In this document: positions 38,001 through 53,000 of the stretch, piece after piece
Numbering within the stretch: the stretch's first letter is position 1
Layout: every line of letters starts with the position of its first letter
NCBI RefSeq assembly: GCF_964355755.1
Contig: NC_092680.1
Location: 1,396,001-1,460,000, forward strand
From: Antedon mediterranea
Taxonomy: Eukaryota > Echinodermata > Crinoidea > Comatulida > Antedonidae
DNA length: 64,000 bases
Direction of reading: 5' to 3'
Program-made: the position numbers and the translations under genes
Notes under the pieces: model-generated
Databases searched by the model: none
What the model saw: only the letters and a program-made list of their open reading frames with translations
Told to the model about the DNA's origin: nothing

Positions 38001-41000
38001 ATTTATTTTGTAATGATACAGGAAAAATAACATTTTAAAGAATATTTATACAGTAAATAAAAAAATTAAAAAAAACATTAAACCTTAGAATTGTGTTTAT
38101 ATTATCGTGAGATTTTAATTTTCAATTGTAAAACTGTTATAATTGTTAGATTTAGTAAACAACAATACCAAACTAATTTTAAAATGAGTGTTTACCTGTT
38201 GCCTCAATACGATTTTTCCGAATGACTATTTTAGTAAAAAGTATACATAAAACGATTACATTTTATCAAGTTTTATGAAGTAGTAGACTACCATTTGTAT
38301 TGTACAGTATAGATTATAGATTGTTCTACAACACAAATACTGATGCTATTGGAATGTTGGAAAAACCAATGGCCTATATGAAAATATATATATTATATAT
38401 AAAATAATGTTCCCAAAGAAAAAATATATAAAGTGAACTTTATATTACTTACCTTAATTTTCTGTACAGTTTTTGTATAACTTAGAACTTTAGTGGAATA
38501 TTGTTTGGATAATTACGATATGTAGACTCACAAAAGAACAATTGTATAAAGAACAATGGCCTTACCCTGAGAGTAGGTCATAGGTCACCACAGGTCACAT
38601 TACCGTTTATACTGTACCTAGGACATTTCATTTAATCTTTTCTTCATTGTTTTATTCAAGCCATTTTCTTCTAGAGCTTTCAAAATTTCAACATGAATCT
38701 ATAATTTTGAATGTTTTAATATGGAAAGAATGTGAGAAACTTGTAGCCCTACCTTGAGTTGTTTGGTTCTTGACAAACGTCTTTATTAACGTATCTGTGG
38801 TTTGAGTGTACAAGGAGAGAGCGTATCGTAGTGACTGCAGCTCTTCACTTCTCTCTAAAAATGCCTTTCTAAGACCGCTACCGGATGCATGGAAGTACGA
38901 CTGTAATAAATAACAAGAAACAATTTTATTATTTAGTTAAACCCGATATGGTTCCAATATTAGAGAACCATAGATTAGTTAAAGGCGATATGGTTCCAAT
39001 ATTAGAGAACCATAGATTAGTGAACTTTGGTTTTTACTATCCACAATGCATGCATCATTTTAATGTAGTTGTTTCTTTTATACGTCCTCGTGGAGGAACA
39101 CATTTTGTTGTGAACTAGCCTCAATCCGTTTTAAAATAAAGATTTTATTATTATTATGTTGTTGCATGTGACACCTTGTATAATAGTACAAACCTTTATC
39201 TTATCCAGTGCCATGTCAACGACAGCACACTGTTTTGGAGTCAGGTTCTTGCCTTCTTCTTTACCCATATCCTGAAAATATAAATAAAAACAATAAGAAT
39301 ACACAATAATAATCACATGAGGACCGTCAAAAAAGAATCACCTGCTAAATAAAATGTTTCCTCTTGTGTGCAAGATACGCTACTAATACACAGTTTAGAG
39401 TATAAAAAGTCTTGATTAAAAATAACTACAACCAAACAATTAAAAAACAATTACACAGATTAATTTAATCTTTTAAAAAACACTTTTTTAATACAATCAT
39501 TGTTAGCCAATACAAAATAAATGAAGGACAGTAATTCAGCACTAAGACCAAACAGGGAGACAACAAAACAAAAGGTTTAGAAAGCAATGTACTATTACAA
39601 CAACAGCATCACTGAATACACTCACAATTTCAAGTCTGTTTAATGCTGAAAGTGATAGCAACGGATACACAAGATAAGAAAATGTTGTTGATAAAACATG
39701 ATTATTTATTTATTTATTAAATTATAATTGTTAACCGATTGTTTATTGTTTGTTTAATTATATATTCTCCTCTAAAACAGTCAGGAGATCTAATTAGTGA
39801 GTTGAGATATCATTGGTTAAAATAACTTCCAATCAAATTACAGTTTAATAATTTAAGTTTTGGTAGGAGACAGGCATTTGTGCATTATGTAGTAACAAGG
39901 TGATCAAATCTATACAATCAAATAAGTAATACTTGATTTACTAACTTTCAGCCAATCAAATCAGGGAAGTTATTTCCATTCAGAGTATTGTTATTAAAGT
40001 ATTTTGATTATGATTTAAAATGATCAGAGGATTACATTAAGGGCCATAGAAAACACAACATAATTTTGTGGGTGTATTTCTGTTAAGAATTATAAGAATT
40101 GTTGAAATATGTCTTAATTTTGATTATCCCTGAAATATTTCAATTTATAGTTTAAAGATTTATTGATGCTTGGTTACCTACCAGTATTTTATCATAAAGT
40201 ACTCCAACTTATCACTGATAAAATCTAAAATATTGAGTGCAGATTTTCAAGGTGAGGTGAATGTGATTTTCTGTAGTGCACAATATACCATGTAACATTG
40301 GGGGAAAATGGGAAAGTCTATTAACAACAGGGGTAGAAAAATACAGTACTTTGAACAAATATGTTAGGAAATCTAAGATTGATCATCATGCACGCAGATT
40401 TTATTTTTGCAGAATTTAACTCTGTATTTATAACTTTCGCATTATTCCAAATAAAAATAAAAATTTTTTTTCAGAAAAGCAGCTTTCAACGCAGAAAGTA
40501 GAAAGTTTTTAGGAAGATTTATATCTTTAAAAAAAAGCAGCATTTTCATTCATATATATCACAATTATTTAAACCATTGCAGACTAAAAATGGGAGAAAT
40601 ATTGTCAACCAAATGAAAGAAAAACAACAAAATGAAAATAGCATACGAAACAGAAACAGCGTGTCCGACCAAATAAATCAGTTCATATTATTGATTGGAT
40701 TTTTTTTTAAATCAAAAATATTAAAGGCAGATTTACTAAAAATTGTATTTAATATGAACTAATATATTCAGCACACATTTTCACAAGTTCACAAAATATG
40801 CACATGTTAGTGATATGCAAATTTATGCAAATTGGTGTTTACCAGAGCGGTGGTTAACCATTTGTTACCCTCAGCATGCTGAGCTAACTTCCGTGCGACT
40901 GTATTGTCCTGACCCGGTAATTTGACTAACGTATTTGGATTGAATGAGGCTAATATAGAATTTTTCTGCATCAGCAATCAAAAAGAAATAAAAGTTACAT

Positions 41001-44000
41001 TTTACCATTTATCCTCCGTACAAGATTTTACAATGCATCAAAATAATACACCAACTAAACACCAATATAAGTAATAAATTAAAAAAACAAAGATTTAAAA
41101 ATATATAAAATAATACAAAAAAATAATCCTTAAATATGTGTACATTACAAATATAAATGTATATAAGTAAAGTATGCATAGTAATTATTATTATTTGATT
41201 GCGATATATTTAATAATTGAATTAAAACATTGTAAACCCATTCGTATATAGTATAATGCAATAGCCAGATCTTTGCACTATAATGTTTCCATTATTAATT
41301 AAAAATGTGAAAGGAAAAACAACAGTTGTTTTGCATTTTTTTTATTAATTATCTTTGGTACATATTAATATTTTCCTACTGATTGCAATTAGTAGCATTA
41401 TGCAAAAGCAACAATAAATAATTAAGTCCAGTTCAAAATGGTAATTATAATTATATAACATGAGGAGGGGTAAAACTGGAAAAGGAAAAGAAAAAGTAGG
41501 ATTTTTTCAAGACAAGATAGTATGGTTTACATCATTTGGTAGGTTGGGTAAATTGTAAGATGCTTATATAAATTGTTGGAAAACAATTAATTAGAATACG
41601 ATTTTTTTTGTTTTTTAAATCCGTACCAAAATTGTTAAAACACACATAACAATTCCTTTTTCTTTTGTAAATCTATGCCTTTTGGAATGCTAACATTACA
41701 GTATGTATGATTTTTAAGTTTTAAGTACCGGTACTTTTATTCTGGATTGAACTGATCATGTCAACCAAGTTAGGGAGTCCTATTTAATATGTCAACTAAG
41801 TTAGAGAGTCTAGTTCTTGGACTGAAACATTCAACTCTATTCTTTCAATCATTCCTGTACTTGTATAACATCTAAAGTAATATAACCACTTTTTTTTTAT
41901 AGCAAACTTATGGTAATGTTGCATAAATTATAGGTGTACTATTAATACAGATTATTCTACACCCTGTTCTCCAGCCAAGTTAATTATTATGTTTTGTGCC
42001 AAGTCTAATTAAAGTTTTTCATCATTGTTGACCTTTGATATTTTAATTCAGGCGCAAGAGCTCAATACAGTTTTAGGTTAATAGGTAATACATAATTAGG
42101 TTGTGATCATTAATGGATGATATAGTTCATTACTGTTTCTGAGACAATAATAATTATCTACCTATATTTTCCAATTAAGTTGGTACAGATAATTTTAGCC
42201 TTATTTTATAGTACTTTGGGCTACAACACAACAACACATTTCAACTAGCCTAATTCAAGTATCTGAACTATTACAAGGCCAATATTTATTTGCATATAAA
42301 GTGCTAGTACAAAATGTCCAAAGGGTCAAGAACACAAGCCCTATAGCTCATGTCTACACTATAAAACTAGTTTGACAAAAAAAGTGTGATGTGCCCAAAT
42401 ATGGTAGTGATATACCCAAATATGGCTGTGATGACATCATCTTGTCCATATATGAGCACATCATATTTTTCATATAAAGTTTGTAGACAGAGCCTTAAAA
42501 TGCAATGTTATAGATGAATACATCATTTAGTTTGTTAACAATTGTTTATTAATGCTTGAATTACTGATCTTAATAACATAAATGTTTAAATAAATTATTA
42601 AAATTCTATGAATCAGCAAAACTGATAGTTTAATTAACAATTATTGTCCATTAATGGCAAAAGCAAACTAAGCTATAACAAGCTAACAACAAGCTTATTG
42701 CATATTCAGTGTATTTCATATTTATCAATTGACAATAAATTATTTTATCTAACTGTAAGTATTCATATTATAGGCCTAATATTTGAAAGTAGTTGATTCC
42801 ATTACAGTGAGTGTATTATAAAGTAAGAGTTAAAGGAAGGACTAGTTGCTCGAAATCTGTACAATCTATATGTAGCTGTTTACATTTTTTTCAGTAATTT
42901 GCCTTTTGATTTATAATTTTAGAGTTTAATTGCATTTCAAAATAGTGTTAAAAAATATGCTCCAACTCATCTCGGTCTTCTTTGGAGTCACTCTAAGGGC
43001 GCGTTTATACAACACGCTATTACACGCATATTCTACACGCCTACGAGAAGTGTGTTGTATAACAACAAAGAGATTCCGTGTAATGAGATTTTAATTGCAA
43101 AAAAGGCTACTTGGCTGAATCCTAAAATTTGGTGGATTCCCGGTCGCCGTTACCGTGTTGGAAGTGTCCTCAGGGTATATTTTGACCTCTCGTTAAAACA
43201 GGTCGTAATATCAATCATGTCATGCGACGTCTAACAAGATTGGGCCCATTTATTGCTGCTTCGCTGCCAGTAATCATCCTCCTACCACGTCTTACGCCTA
43301 GCCTGGTAGGGCCAACTCGTAGTGGTAGTAGGCCTCTATAGATAGACTATCGTTTCCCACTCCAAACAGAATAAAAAATAACATCGCAAAAATGGCATCT
43401 TCTTCCATAGTGTATAGATGAAACAATGAAACCCTTAAAATAACTTTTATTAATTTAAATGAACCGAGAACAAAATAAACAACAATGCAAACGTGAACGA
43501 ATACAATAATGAAAATGGTAAAAACCGCGCGAATACATCGGACAGCGAGGAGGCGACGATGATTTGTTGACAACAACCCAGCCAACAATTCAATTCAAGC
43601 GATCAACGATTTGACCTTTTATCCTAGCATGCACTGCGTGTTGATGAAACTTCCGGTACAACATGGTATCGTGATTTCTAGTATAACAGCAAATGTTAAG
43701 GTGGGTTGACCTCGGTCCGAACAACACGCTAAAAATTTAAGCCGTGTTCAAATTTAGGGTGTTGTATAACACGACCTAAGTGGAGTAGATAATTAATTAG
43801 TATTTACTAAATTAGCTAATGTTATTTGGTAAAAGTTTTTTTTTTTCAAATAGCAAGCAATGTATTAGGGTTAATCTTTACTTTAGATGCTGATGCAGAA
43901 TTACTTTGCAAAAACATGTAGCATAAGTTTGAACTGGTTTGAACTGGTTTTAGGCGGCAATTTCAAGCCTTATACTTACCGGTACCGATGGTACAGAAGA

Positions 44001-47000
44001 CAGGGTCTCCTTAAGTTTTTCATTCATAACACTATCCATACTTTTAATTTGCATCAGCTCATATAATAACAGAGAGTATTAATTAATTTAATTTGATAAA
44101 TCAATTTAATAATTGAAATAATTTAATGGTTCGAAGTACTTTACTTGATCTTAAAATCTAAATTTCCATATTTTTCTTGTTATATTAAAGACCCCTTCCC
44201 TGCAATTTTGGACGTTTTTTGGAAAATAATACATATATATCACTTTAAAAACATTAAACCATGTCATTTCTTGTCTTAAATGTACGTTTTATGGTAAATT
44301 ATGATAAAAAGTGAGAAACAATGCACTACCTAAGTAGCTCGCGGCGATCGACCTCTCGTGGACGGTCTTAGGCCTAGCCTAGCTAGGCTTAGTTTTGTAG
44401 GCCTAGCTGGTAAACATCGGTAACGTACAAAAATCGTACGCTATATACCTAGCCTGACGTTGTATAGTTGCATTAATTGTCTTTCTATTTTTGCCAGACT
44501 CCGTTGATACAAATTGGGGGAAACCTGGTATTTTCGCTGAAAAGTTAGGAGTCTTCCATTTGTTTTGGCCTCACGATCGATCAGTGGGCGAATTACAGGT
44601 GAAAAACAAAAATATCAATCCGCGCGCAATGCATTTTGGGATTTATAGCGGGCCGCTATAATTATTAGAATCGACTTATTTTTCACATTTTTAACCGTTT
44701 AAAGACGAAAAAAGTTATTGCAATAAGACCATATAGTATTATTTTTACATTAAATATAGTTTGTGATCTTAAATTAGATCTAAAAAACGTAGGGAAGGGG
44801 GCTTTAAAGTTTTTTTACTTATTTTTACACTTGGCTTTTGACAAACAAGGAGAAAACCAAAAACCATAAAAAAATTTTATTAAAACCAAAAAGTGAAACG
44901 TGTTTTTGATAACCCACATGCACTTGAACCGTTTGGTGAACAAATAGTCTAATTTGTACTTACATAATTAAAAATAAAAACAACTTTAATCCAGGATAAA
45001 AAAAAAAATGAAAAAGCATTTTTCTTTATAATATAGTAGCTAAATTGTTAAAATCAATATATATTATAAAACTAATCAACTACTTTATATTATAGTACAA
45101 GGTAACTAAATTGTTAATCATCAATATTATAAATTATAAATTCAAAAAATAAAAATAATTTAAAAAAAAATATAACGACATCAACTTATTGAGGTTCAAA
45201 TGTAATTGTTAATTTTTATATAACAGCCTCAGGCCCCAACACAGTGTCCCTTACAGAGAGGTCTTCCAAATAGGGAATGACCTTAATAGGGAAGTAGGTT
45301 CTACTATGCTTATAGGAAACTTTCCATTTACGATGACTGACAACTAACCTAAGTCAAGTCATGTCAGGTCAATCGATGTGTCATCATCAAATCTATGTAG
45401 ACAGGTCCCAATATTCCTGCATGTGAACAATAAACCAACATGACGTAGTTTGGTCATCGCAAATTGAAAGTTCCTTAATTATTTTAAAATTTAATGGATT
45501 TTAATTGGTGTATATTTAAACTTAGACCCCAAACTTCACATAGAACCTCAAAAAGTTCAAATTAAAATAAAAACATCATTTGTTAGTGTGGTTTAACTGC
45601 AGGATTCATCTCACAGATAAAAAAAATCATTTAATCAAATTATATAATTAAGAAAATTAAAAAACTTTAATAACCCTATTAAGTGTTAGTGGTCATTCTT
45701 AAATGTTGCCAGGTGCAATTGGTTCAGACAGCAGGGTTTACAGACTTTCAAACCAAATGCTTCTCAGCATTTTGTTAGCAAAACATTTTCAATTCGTTTG
45801 AATAGTACATTATTATAACAAATAACTTTGACAACACCAAAATATTTTGAGCACTTACCGACATATCAGACATAGGGGGTAGTACAACAGTTTTTTCGAG
45901 ATTAGTCATCGAGATTTTCCAAATCTCTTTTAATAGTTTCTTCAAGACCGTCTTCTCGCAATTTTGATTTAAATCCATGAGACTATATTAAGAAAATTGA
46001 ATTAGAATGTTACCTGAAATCTATTACGTTAAAATTGCAATTGACAATAAAGAAAGATATACAATAAAAACCCTATTGGGGGGATAGCTTCGGAACCAAA
46101 TAAATTGACCTCCTAATATTGGTGCCTTCTGAATTGCCCATAGTGTTAAAACATAAATTGTCTCTCATTCGAAGATAACAGAGGGACCACAAAGTAGCAT
46201 AACTAAATACACATTTTGTCTACAATTTATTGAATAAAACAAGGTGCTCTACTTTAACTACTCTACTATATTATAATAGCACTAAGCCAAAATTTGTTCC
46301 TCTATCTCCTCCTCAACCCGAAGTCTGATGCTGGCGCCGTTGGGGGCACTTTTTAATTTCACTTTATCCATTAAGCTACATTAGAACGGCAAATTCTACA
46401 AAAAATGCGTTTTAGACCAGTTTCTTTGCAACTGCCGAAGGGTTTGGTAATTCCAGTAATACTCGGCCATTTTGGACGAAAAAACACTGAAAACACAAAA
46501 TGCATAATATATAAACAATGTACATACTTTTCATCTAAGAGACCAACGAGTGGACAGAGTACTGCATCAGCTTCCTCTTGTACGATGCTACGCTGACTGG
46601 GTTGACCCAATGCGACGTTGCCCTGACCTTTGATCTTAGCAAGTATTACGCTAAACTCCTCAATTTTTGCTTGAATTTGTTTTTCCAAACTAGATATGAA
46701 GACAACATAATTAAAATAAAGAGAAAAAAGAAAATTGTAAATATATAAAACATAGCGTACATTTATTTGTTTGTGTATATTTTGATGTAACACTTTTTTT
46801 TACACGCTTTAAAAAAATAAATGTTAATGATTTGTTGAGAAATCATTTTATTTTGCTTGTTTGATTGACGCTGTACCTTTTGGCGTACACCTGACTAAGT
46901 CTGTCGAGCACTTCGTTGAGCGATTCCTGCAGCTTTGTCAACGTCTCTGCTGCTTTCTCATCCAGTTTTTCTCCGCCCATGCTCTCAAACATTTTGTTGA

Positions 47001-50000
47001 GTTGCACTCGCAACTGCTGTATGTTATTCATTAAAATACATGCTTGCAACTTTGAAAAAATAAACAAAATAATTATGAAAATGTTTTTATTACCATTATA
47101 TTAATTGGTCACCTGGGAACATCTAAGAACACCCAATAGCATTTATCCTCTTATTAATTTTTGTATTTTGTAAATCCTGTATATGCATTTTAATCTGTAT
47201 ATTTTTACTGTACTGTGTATTTTACTTCGTGTTTTAACATTTTACTGATTTTATTCTATTTTTATATTAAGTTGCCATGAGAAAAACCAATTTCACATCT
47301 ATTACTACTATTACTATTTGACAATAAAGTTATCTTGTATCTTATAAGTTTCTCAAACGTACTTAGCATAAAGTACAAGTACTTTAGAGTAGGGCAAACA
47401 TCTGACCAATTACTCTGATATAGTACTTAATTATTATTATCACAATATATTTTTTATATACTACATACTAATTTTATAAAAAAGGTAATGATTATGTGTA
47501 ATTATGTAAATACTACTGTAAATGTATTTTATCATAAAGGAGAAATGAAAATGTTTCAGTTAACCATAGATCAATATCTTACCCTCTTTTCTGTAACACA
47601 ATATTGATCAAACTCTTTGCTAATTATTTCAGCATACCTAAGAAGCACCTTACTAATTGTCTGAAAACAACATAAAACAGAGAGAGAACAATTAAATTAC
47701 TATATTAAATATTAGCCAAATTGGTACACACCAAATAACTTATAACACAAGAATCTCCTGTTCTTCAATTTGCATTCAAAACACAGTATCGGAAGTACAG
47801 GGTTAAAAGGTCAAACTGGGTGATGCCATTTCACAGCATAGGAAGTCAAAACTATTAATTCCTATAGAGGGCTCAATTATTCTATCCACCTACAGTATAG
47901 CAGATCCCCTCTACAGATTTTGACTTTCTAATTTTTCACAATGGCACCACCCATAGCTCTATTCTTTCCTACAATGCCTTTCAAAATTGTAACATGTTTT
48001 GGACGAACAGGAGATTCTTGTGTTAGTTCTTTGGTACACACGTATACACAAGTTGTTGAAGTGATAAAACAAATGACTACGTATCAACCAATTAGATTAG
48101 ATTAATTCTCATAAATAATAATAAAATTATATAATAATATAACATCACTAGTACAATTTGATTTCATAAACATACCCGTGAAAATGTCCGTAAGTATTCG
48201 GTAACACATTTTGGGTCTGGACAGTCAAGTTTGCGGATAATTTCAAAGCTCTGATTCAATTGGGTAAAGACATCTACTACAGAACATGAAAACTTAGCAT
48301 GAATAGAGTTCTTTTCAAAACCAGTGTTTTTATCTCGATCAAGGGCACCAATTAGAAATTCCATTGATAATGCCTCATTCTCCTCCAGCCATTGAAGTAC
48401 AAATGGTTGGAACCACCTAGTAGAACACAAAGATATATTGTTAACATATCATACAATAAGGCATCATTCTCAAATTGTGTACTAAAACACTCCAACCAAC
48501 TGCCTACAACTCAAGCAACCAATCGCAACTCAAGCAACCAACTGCAACTCAAACAACCAATCGCAACTCAAGCAACCAACCGCAACTCAAGCAACCAACC
48601 GCAATTCAAGCAACCAATCGCAACTGAAGCAATCAATTGCAATTCAAGCAACCAATCGCAACTGAAGCAACCAACTGCAACTCAAGCAACCAATCGCAAC
48701 TCAAGCAACCAATCGCAACTCAAGCAACCAATCGCAACTCAAGCAACCAATCGCAAAACAAAAAACCAATTGCAACTCAAGCAACCAATTGCAACTCAAG
48801 AAACCAATCGCAACTCCAGCAACCTATTAAATAGAAACTATAACGTAATAGCACTATCATTATCTATCTATAGCTCTGTCTACACTATCAAATTTTATGT
48901 GACAAAAAAATGTGATGTGCCCATTATGGTCATGATGATATCATATCTCTACCATCTTTGAGCATATCACTACCATATTTAAGCACATCACACTTTTTCT
49001 GTCCAACTAGTTTGGTAGTGTAGACAGAGATTTACACTGTATTTCATTCATACAGGTAAAAGCATCTTATTTAATTCCCATACTTTGGATATTCTGGCGT
49101 GACTTCTTTATATTTTGTCAATGGTTTCACGTATTCTTTGTACATCCATTTAACTTTGAAATGTAAGTTCATATACTCTGCACTTGTACACAGTCGTTCA
49201 TGTTCATGTTCTGAAAAATAGCAAACTTTAGTTATCATTTTCTTTAAAGAGGTCAAAGAAAGAGGTAAAAAATGAATGGTTGATCCACTATCATACCAAG
49301 GTTACGAAATGCAGTTTGAGTAACAAAGTTAATTTTTTTAATACACATTTTTATTTTTAACAATAATACATGCAAAGTATAACTAAAGCAAGAAACCCAT
49401 TCCACAATGAACATTGGTTTCCAAGGAGGTCAAATAAAGAGGTCAAATAAAGAGGTAAAAAATGAATGGTTGATCCACTATCATACCAAGGTTACGAAAT
49501 GCAGTTTGAGTGACAAAAACTGATTTGAAAACGAATTTGGAGTGAAAAATAATAAATTCATTTTTTTTTGGCGATTTAGCTTTAAAAAATTTAATTACAT
49601 CCACGTTTCAATTTAATGAAAACAGTTTTTGTTTAAAAGAAAGCTGATTAATTAGATGAAAACAATGTAGGTATATATGTAATCTATATTTTGACAAGAT
49701 AAAAACCAGACATTGATCTTATAAAAATGAGGCCAAATAACATAGATACATAAATACATTTTGATATTCATAATTTAAATATTTTTCGTATTTCACATTT
49801 CAAATTAAAATTTAAAAAAAAATTGAAAAATATGTACAAATATATAGCATGTTTAAAGGAGATGGGTCAGAGTTCATTCATATCCTTAAAATAAAATTTT
49901 ACAGAAATCATCAGTCATAGTTATAAATTATTATTATTATTATTATTATTATTAGAGTTATTATTCAAAAGTTAATTCCAATCAAATATAATTTAATATA

Positions 50001-53000
50001 AATAAAATTATTATCAATATCAGTAAACGAGACAAGTATTTTATACTGACCACTGAGGGCGCTATTGAGGTCATTAGCGAACCCTGTCCACATAATGTCA
50101 GCACTTCTCTGACCAACATTCAATTCGTTTGGAAACCTATACAAAGAAAAAAAAAACAATGAGGATAAATCATAAAAAAATACTAAAAAACAAATACATT
50201 AGGTAAAATATTGGAAAAAAAAATTATTTACCTGAAAAAATAAATTTAAATGAAAATATCTTCAACAAGAAATTCCTTGTCGGTAAGACAAAACATTAAT
50301 TCGGTTAAATGTAAATGTTTGTAAAAATATTCTTTTTGTTTATTAAAACTACAAATATACAAATTGGATTTTATTTATCTAATAATTTTATTTTTCAAAT
50401 TTTGTGGGAAAAAAGATCTTTAAATGAGTTTATTTACTTTGTAAATTAAGATTTTGTTTTCTAGGTGTTCTCTTACTTAAATTTAGATTTTTACAGCCAT
50501 GAAGTAGAACGGACTTACTGATTTAGAACAGCTGTATACGTCGTTTTGTCTTGTTCAATTACCGACGTAAGAAGTTGAATAAGCTTTGACCAGAAATCCA
50601 GGTTTTTATTACTTGGTCCGTTACTAGCGTCTGTGTCCGTCACTTCCGGTTGTTCACTTTGGCCCATCTGGAACTCGTACGTCTCATGACAGTTGTCATA
50701 CATGTATGTATACGTTGATTTTAAACAAGCTGTTACGCAGTCGCCAACTACATTCGCTGCTCGTGGAGGACTAGCAAGCTCTTGCACCTTTGTTTTAGAA
50801 ATGATAAAGTTATCTATTAAAAATTAACCCTTTGAAGATGTGGCCCGTATCCCATACAGGGTAATTTACTGTCCCAGAATGCGAGGCCCGTATATGTATG
50901 GGTTGATTTGCACTTTTTGAGAATTTTACCTTTGACCTAGGTCAAACCATTTTACATAACAATAAAATAAGTAGGCCAAATACATAAGTAAGCCATCCGA
51001 TACAAAATCTTAAAGAAATCATACCAAACGTATATATCTGTACACTGTACTGTACATGAAGACAAGACAGATAACAGAAGAGACCCAGACTAACTACGAC
51101 AAACAATTATTTTGTAAAAAAATATGCGTTCTAGTATAATGTTACTTCTAATCAGTCAAGAAGAGAGTAGAATACATACGATGGTGTAGTAAGGTTTCAT
51201 GTCAAATGTGTCGCTATGCAACCTATATGACAGTTTCAATTTCTAACGTTAAATGAAATGATAAGGTATCTGCAGCATATTTTACCTTCATTCTGAAGAA
51301 AGCTATGCTTGTAAGCAGGTCAACCATTGACTTGAGGTCGGCAAGTTTCTCTTGGCTGTCAGCTGGAAAATTCTCCTGTAAAAGAAGTTATATTGTATTT
51401 TGGGATATGTTTTAAAAATATTAATAGAAAGATACGGGAGCTGTAGCTTGATGGTTAACATGCTTGCCTTCCAATCCCAAGGTCCGAAGATTAATCCTAA
51501 CCTAGTGCCAGGGTTGTGACTCTTTTAACTCAACTCCCTAAGCCTCAAATGAGATTTAGTTTAAGCACGACAAATTATAAAATAGTTTATTCACCCTGTA
51601 ATTGGCAAGTCTATGCTCGCTGTTGGATGAGTATGAAATATAAATATAAAACTATTTCAAACCATAGATGTGTTGGCTTGGCAATTTAACATTAATTAAA
51701 ATGTTTCCATACCCTATACATTGATAAGTCTATCCTAACTGCATTATGTAGTCCATCTAACGTCTTGACAAATCGGTCTTTCTGTTGGCAAAATAAACAA
51801 CATTTATTAATCAAAACCTAATTCTTTTTCCCTTTCAATATAAATATATGTGACATACATAAATAAGTAAGAGGTATAACTAATATATATATTAATTTGA
51901 GTTTTTTTTCTTATGCATTTGTCATCTTGTTGGTAATCAGCAAGTCTATTTATGAGTAATTTCTCAGTCGTCCATCGATCGGTTTCCTGTGATTTGTTTT
52001 TAGTTTAGACACCTGTAATATTTCCATATTAATATCTATAAACATCTTTATTCTTCTATGCTTATTTCCAAATTAAAAAATATGAAAGAATATATATTAG
52101 CAAGAGAACTTACCAAACAATTTAGCAAAAGATGGAGGTTTGTTCTCTTTTAGAATTTGGCGCAAATTGAAGATTTTACTAATCTTTCGCGATATCACCA
52201 AACATATGTTTTTTCGTGAAAATCAATAGGATATTCTGTTTATATATAATATAACTTGAAAATTGTGGACATGCAAAGCACAGTGATATACTGTGCAAGT
52301 ATTTTGACAAATAAATTGAATATAGGAGAAAAATGCATACAAACCTTTGATAGACCCTCCATTTTTATGGAAACATTATATAACTACACAAAGATTGCAT
52401 GTATAAATAGTGTAGATTTTTTAAATAGTCTTTAACAGATGTTTTCTCGGAGATAAATTATTTTGTTTAAAAAGTGTTAATTGTTCTCAAATGATTTATT
52501 AAATGTTTATTGAGATTGACAATCAGTTTTGTTCTATAATAAACATTGTTTATGATCAGACAGAGATTTGACAGAAAGAATAATAAAAATGAATTGTCAA
52601 TGTCAACAATAAATGAAGACGATGATTTATACTCATTTTGTTCACTTTTATGCGTAGTCTGTCTGTAGGATTTAAAAGTAATTTATAGATAGACAACAAC
52701 ATGTACTTTATACATTGGCAATGCACTTTTAGGTAAACTCCACATTTAAAATTCAATACAGTTCATTTTGAGTAATTATTTTATTTTTATTTTTACTTTA
52801 AATAACTCATGTTTGTGTCAGAGAATTAAGTAATTAACATAATTTCTATGTACATTTCTTTTGCAAATGACAATAAATGGAAGTGATTTTCCACTGATGA
52901 TGAAGCAGATAGATTTTTTCTTGTAAATATGAAAGTTTTAGATAGTGAATCTGCTAAAACTTAATCTCAAATTTAATTGTAATGTTTATATCAAATTTCA

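Noticed and set aside
48392-48961. 189-codon Gln/Asn-rich plus-strand gene
   Set aside because: Produced by the 18-bp minisatellite in a UNC13 intron; it overlaps the coding exon antisense and a MITE.
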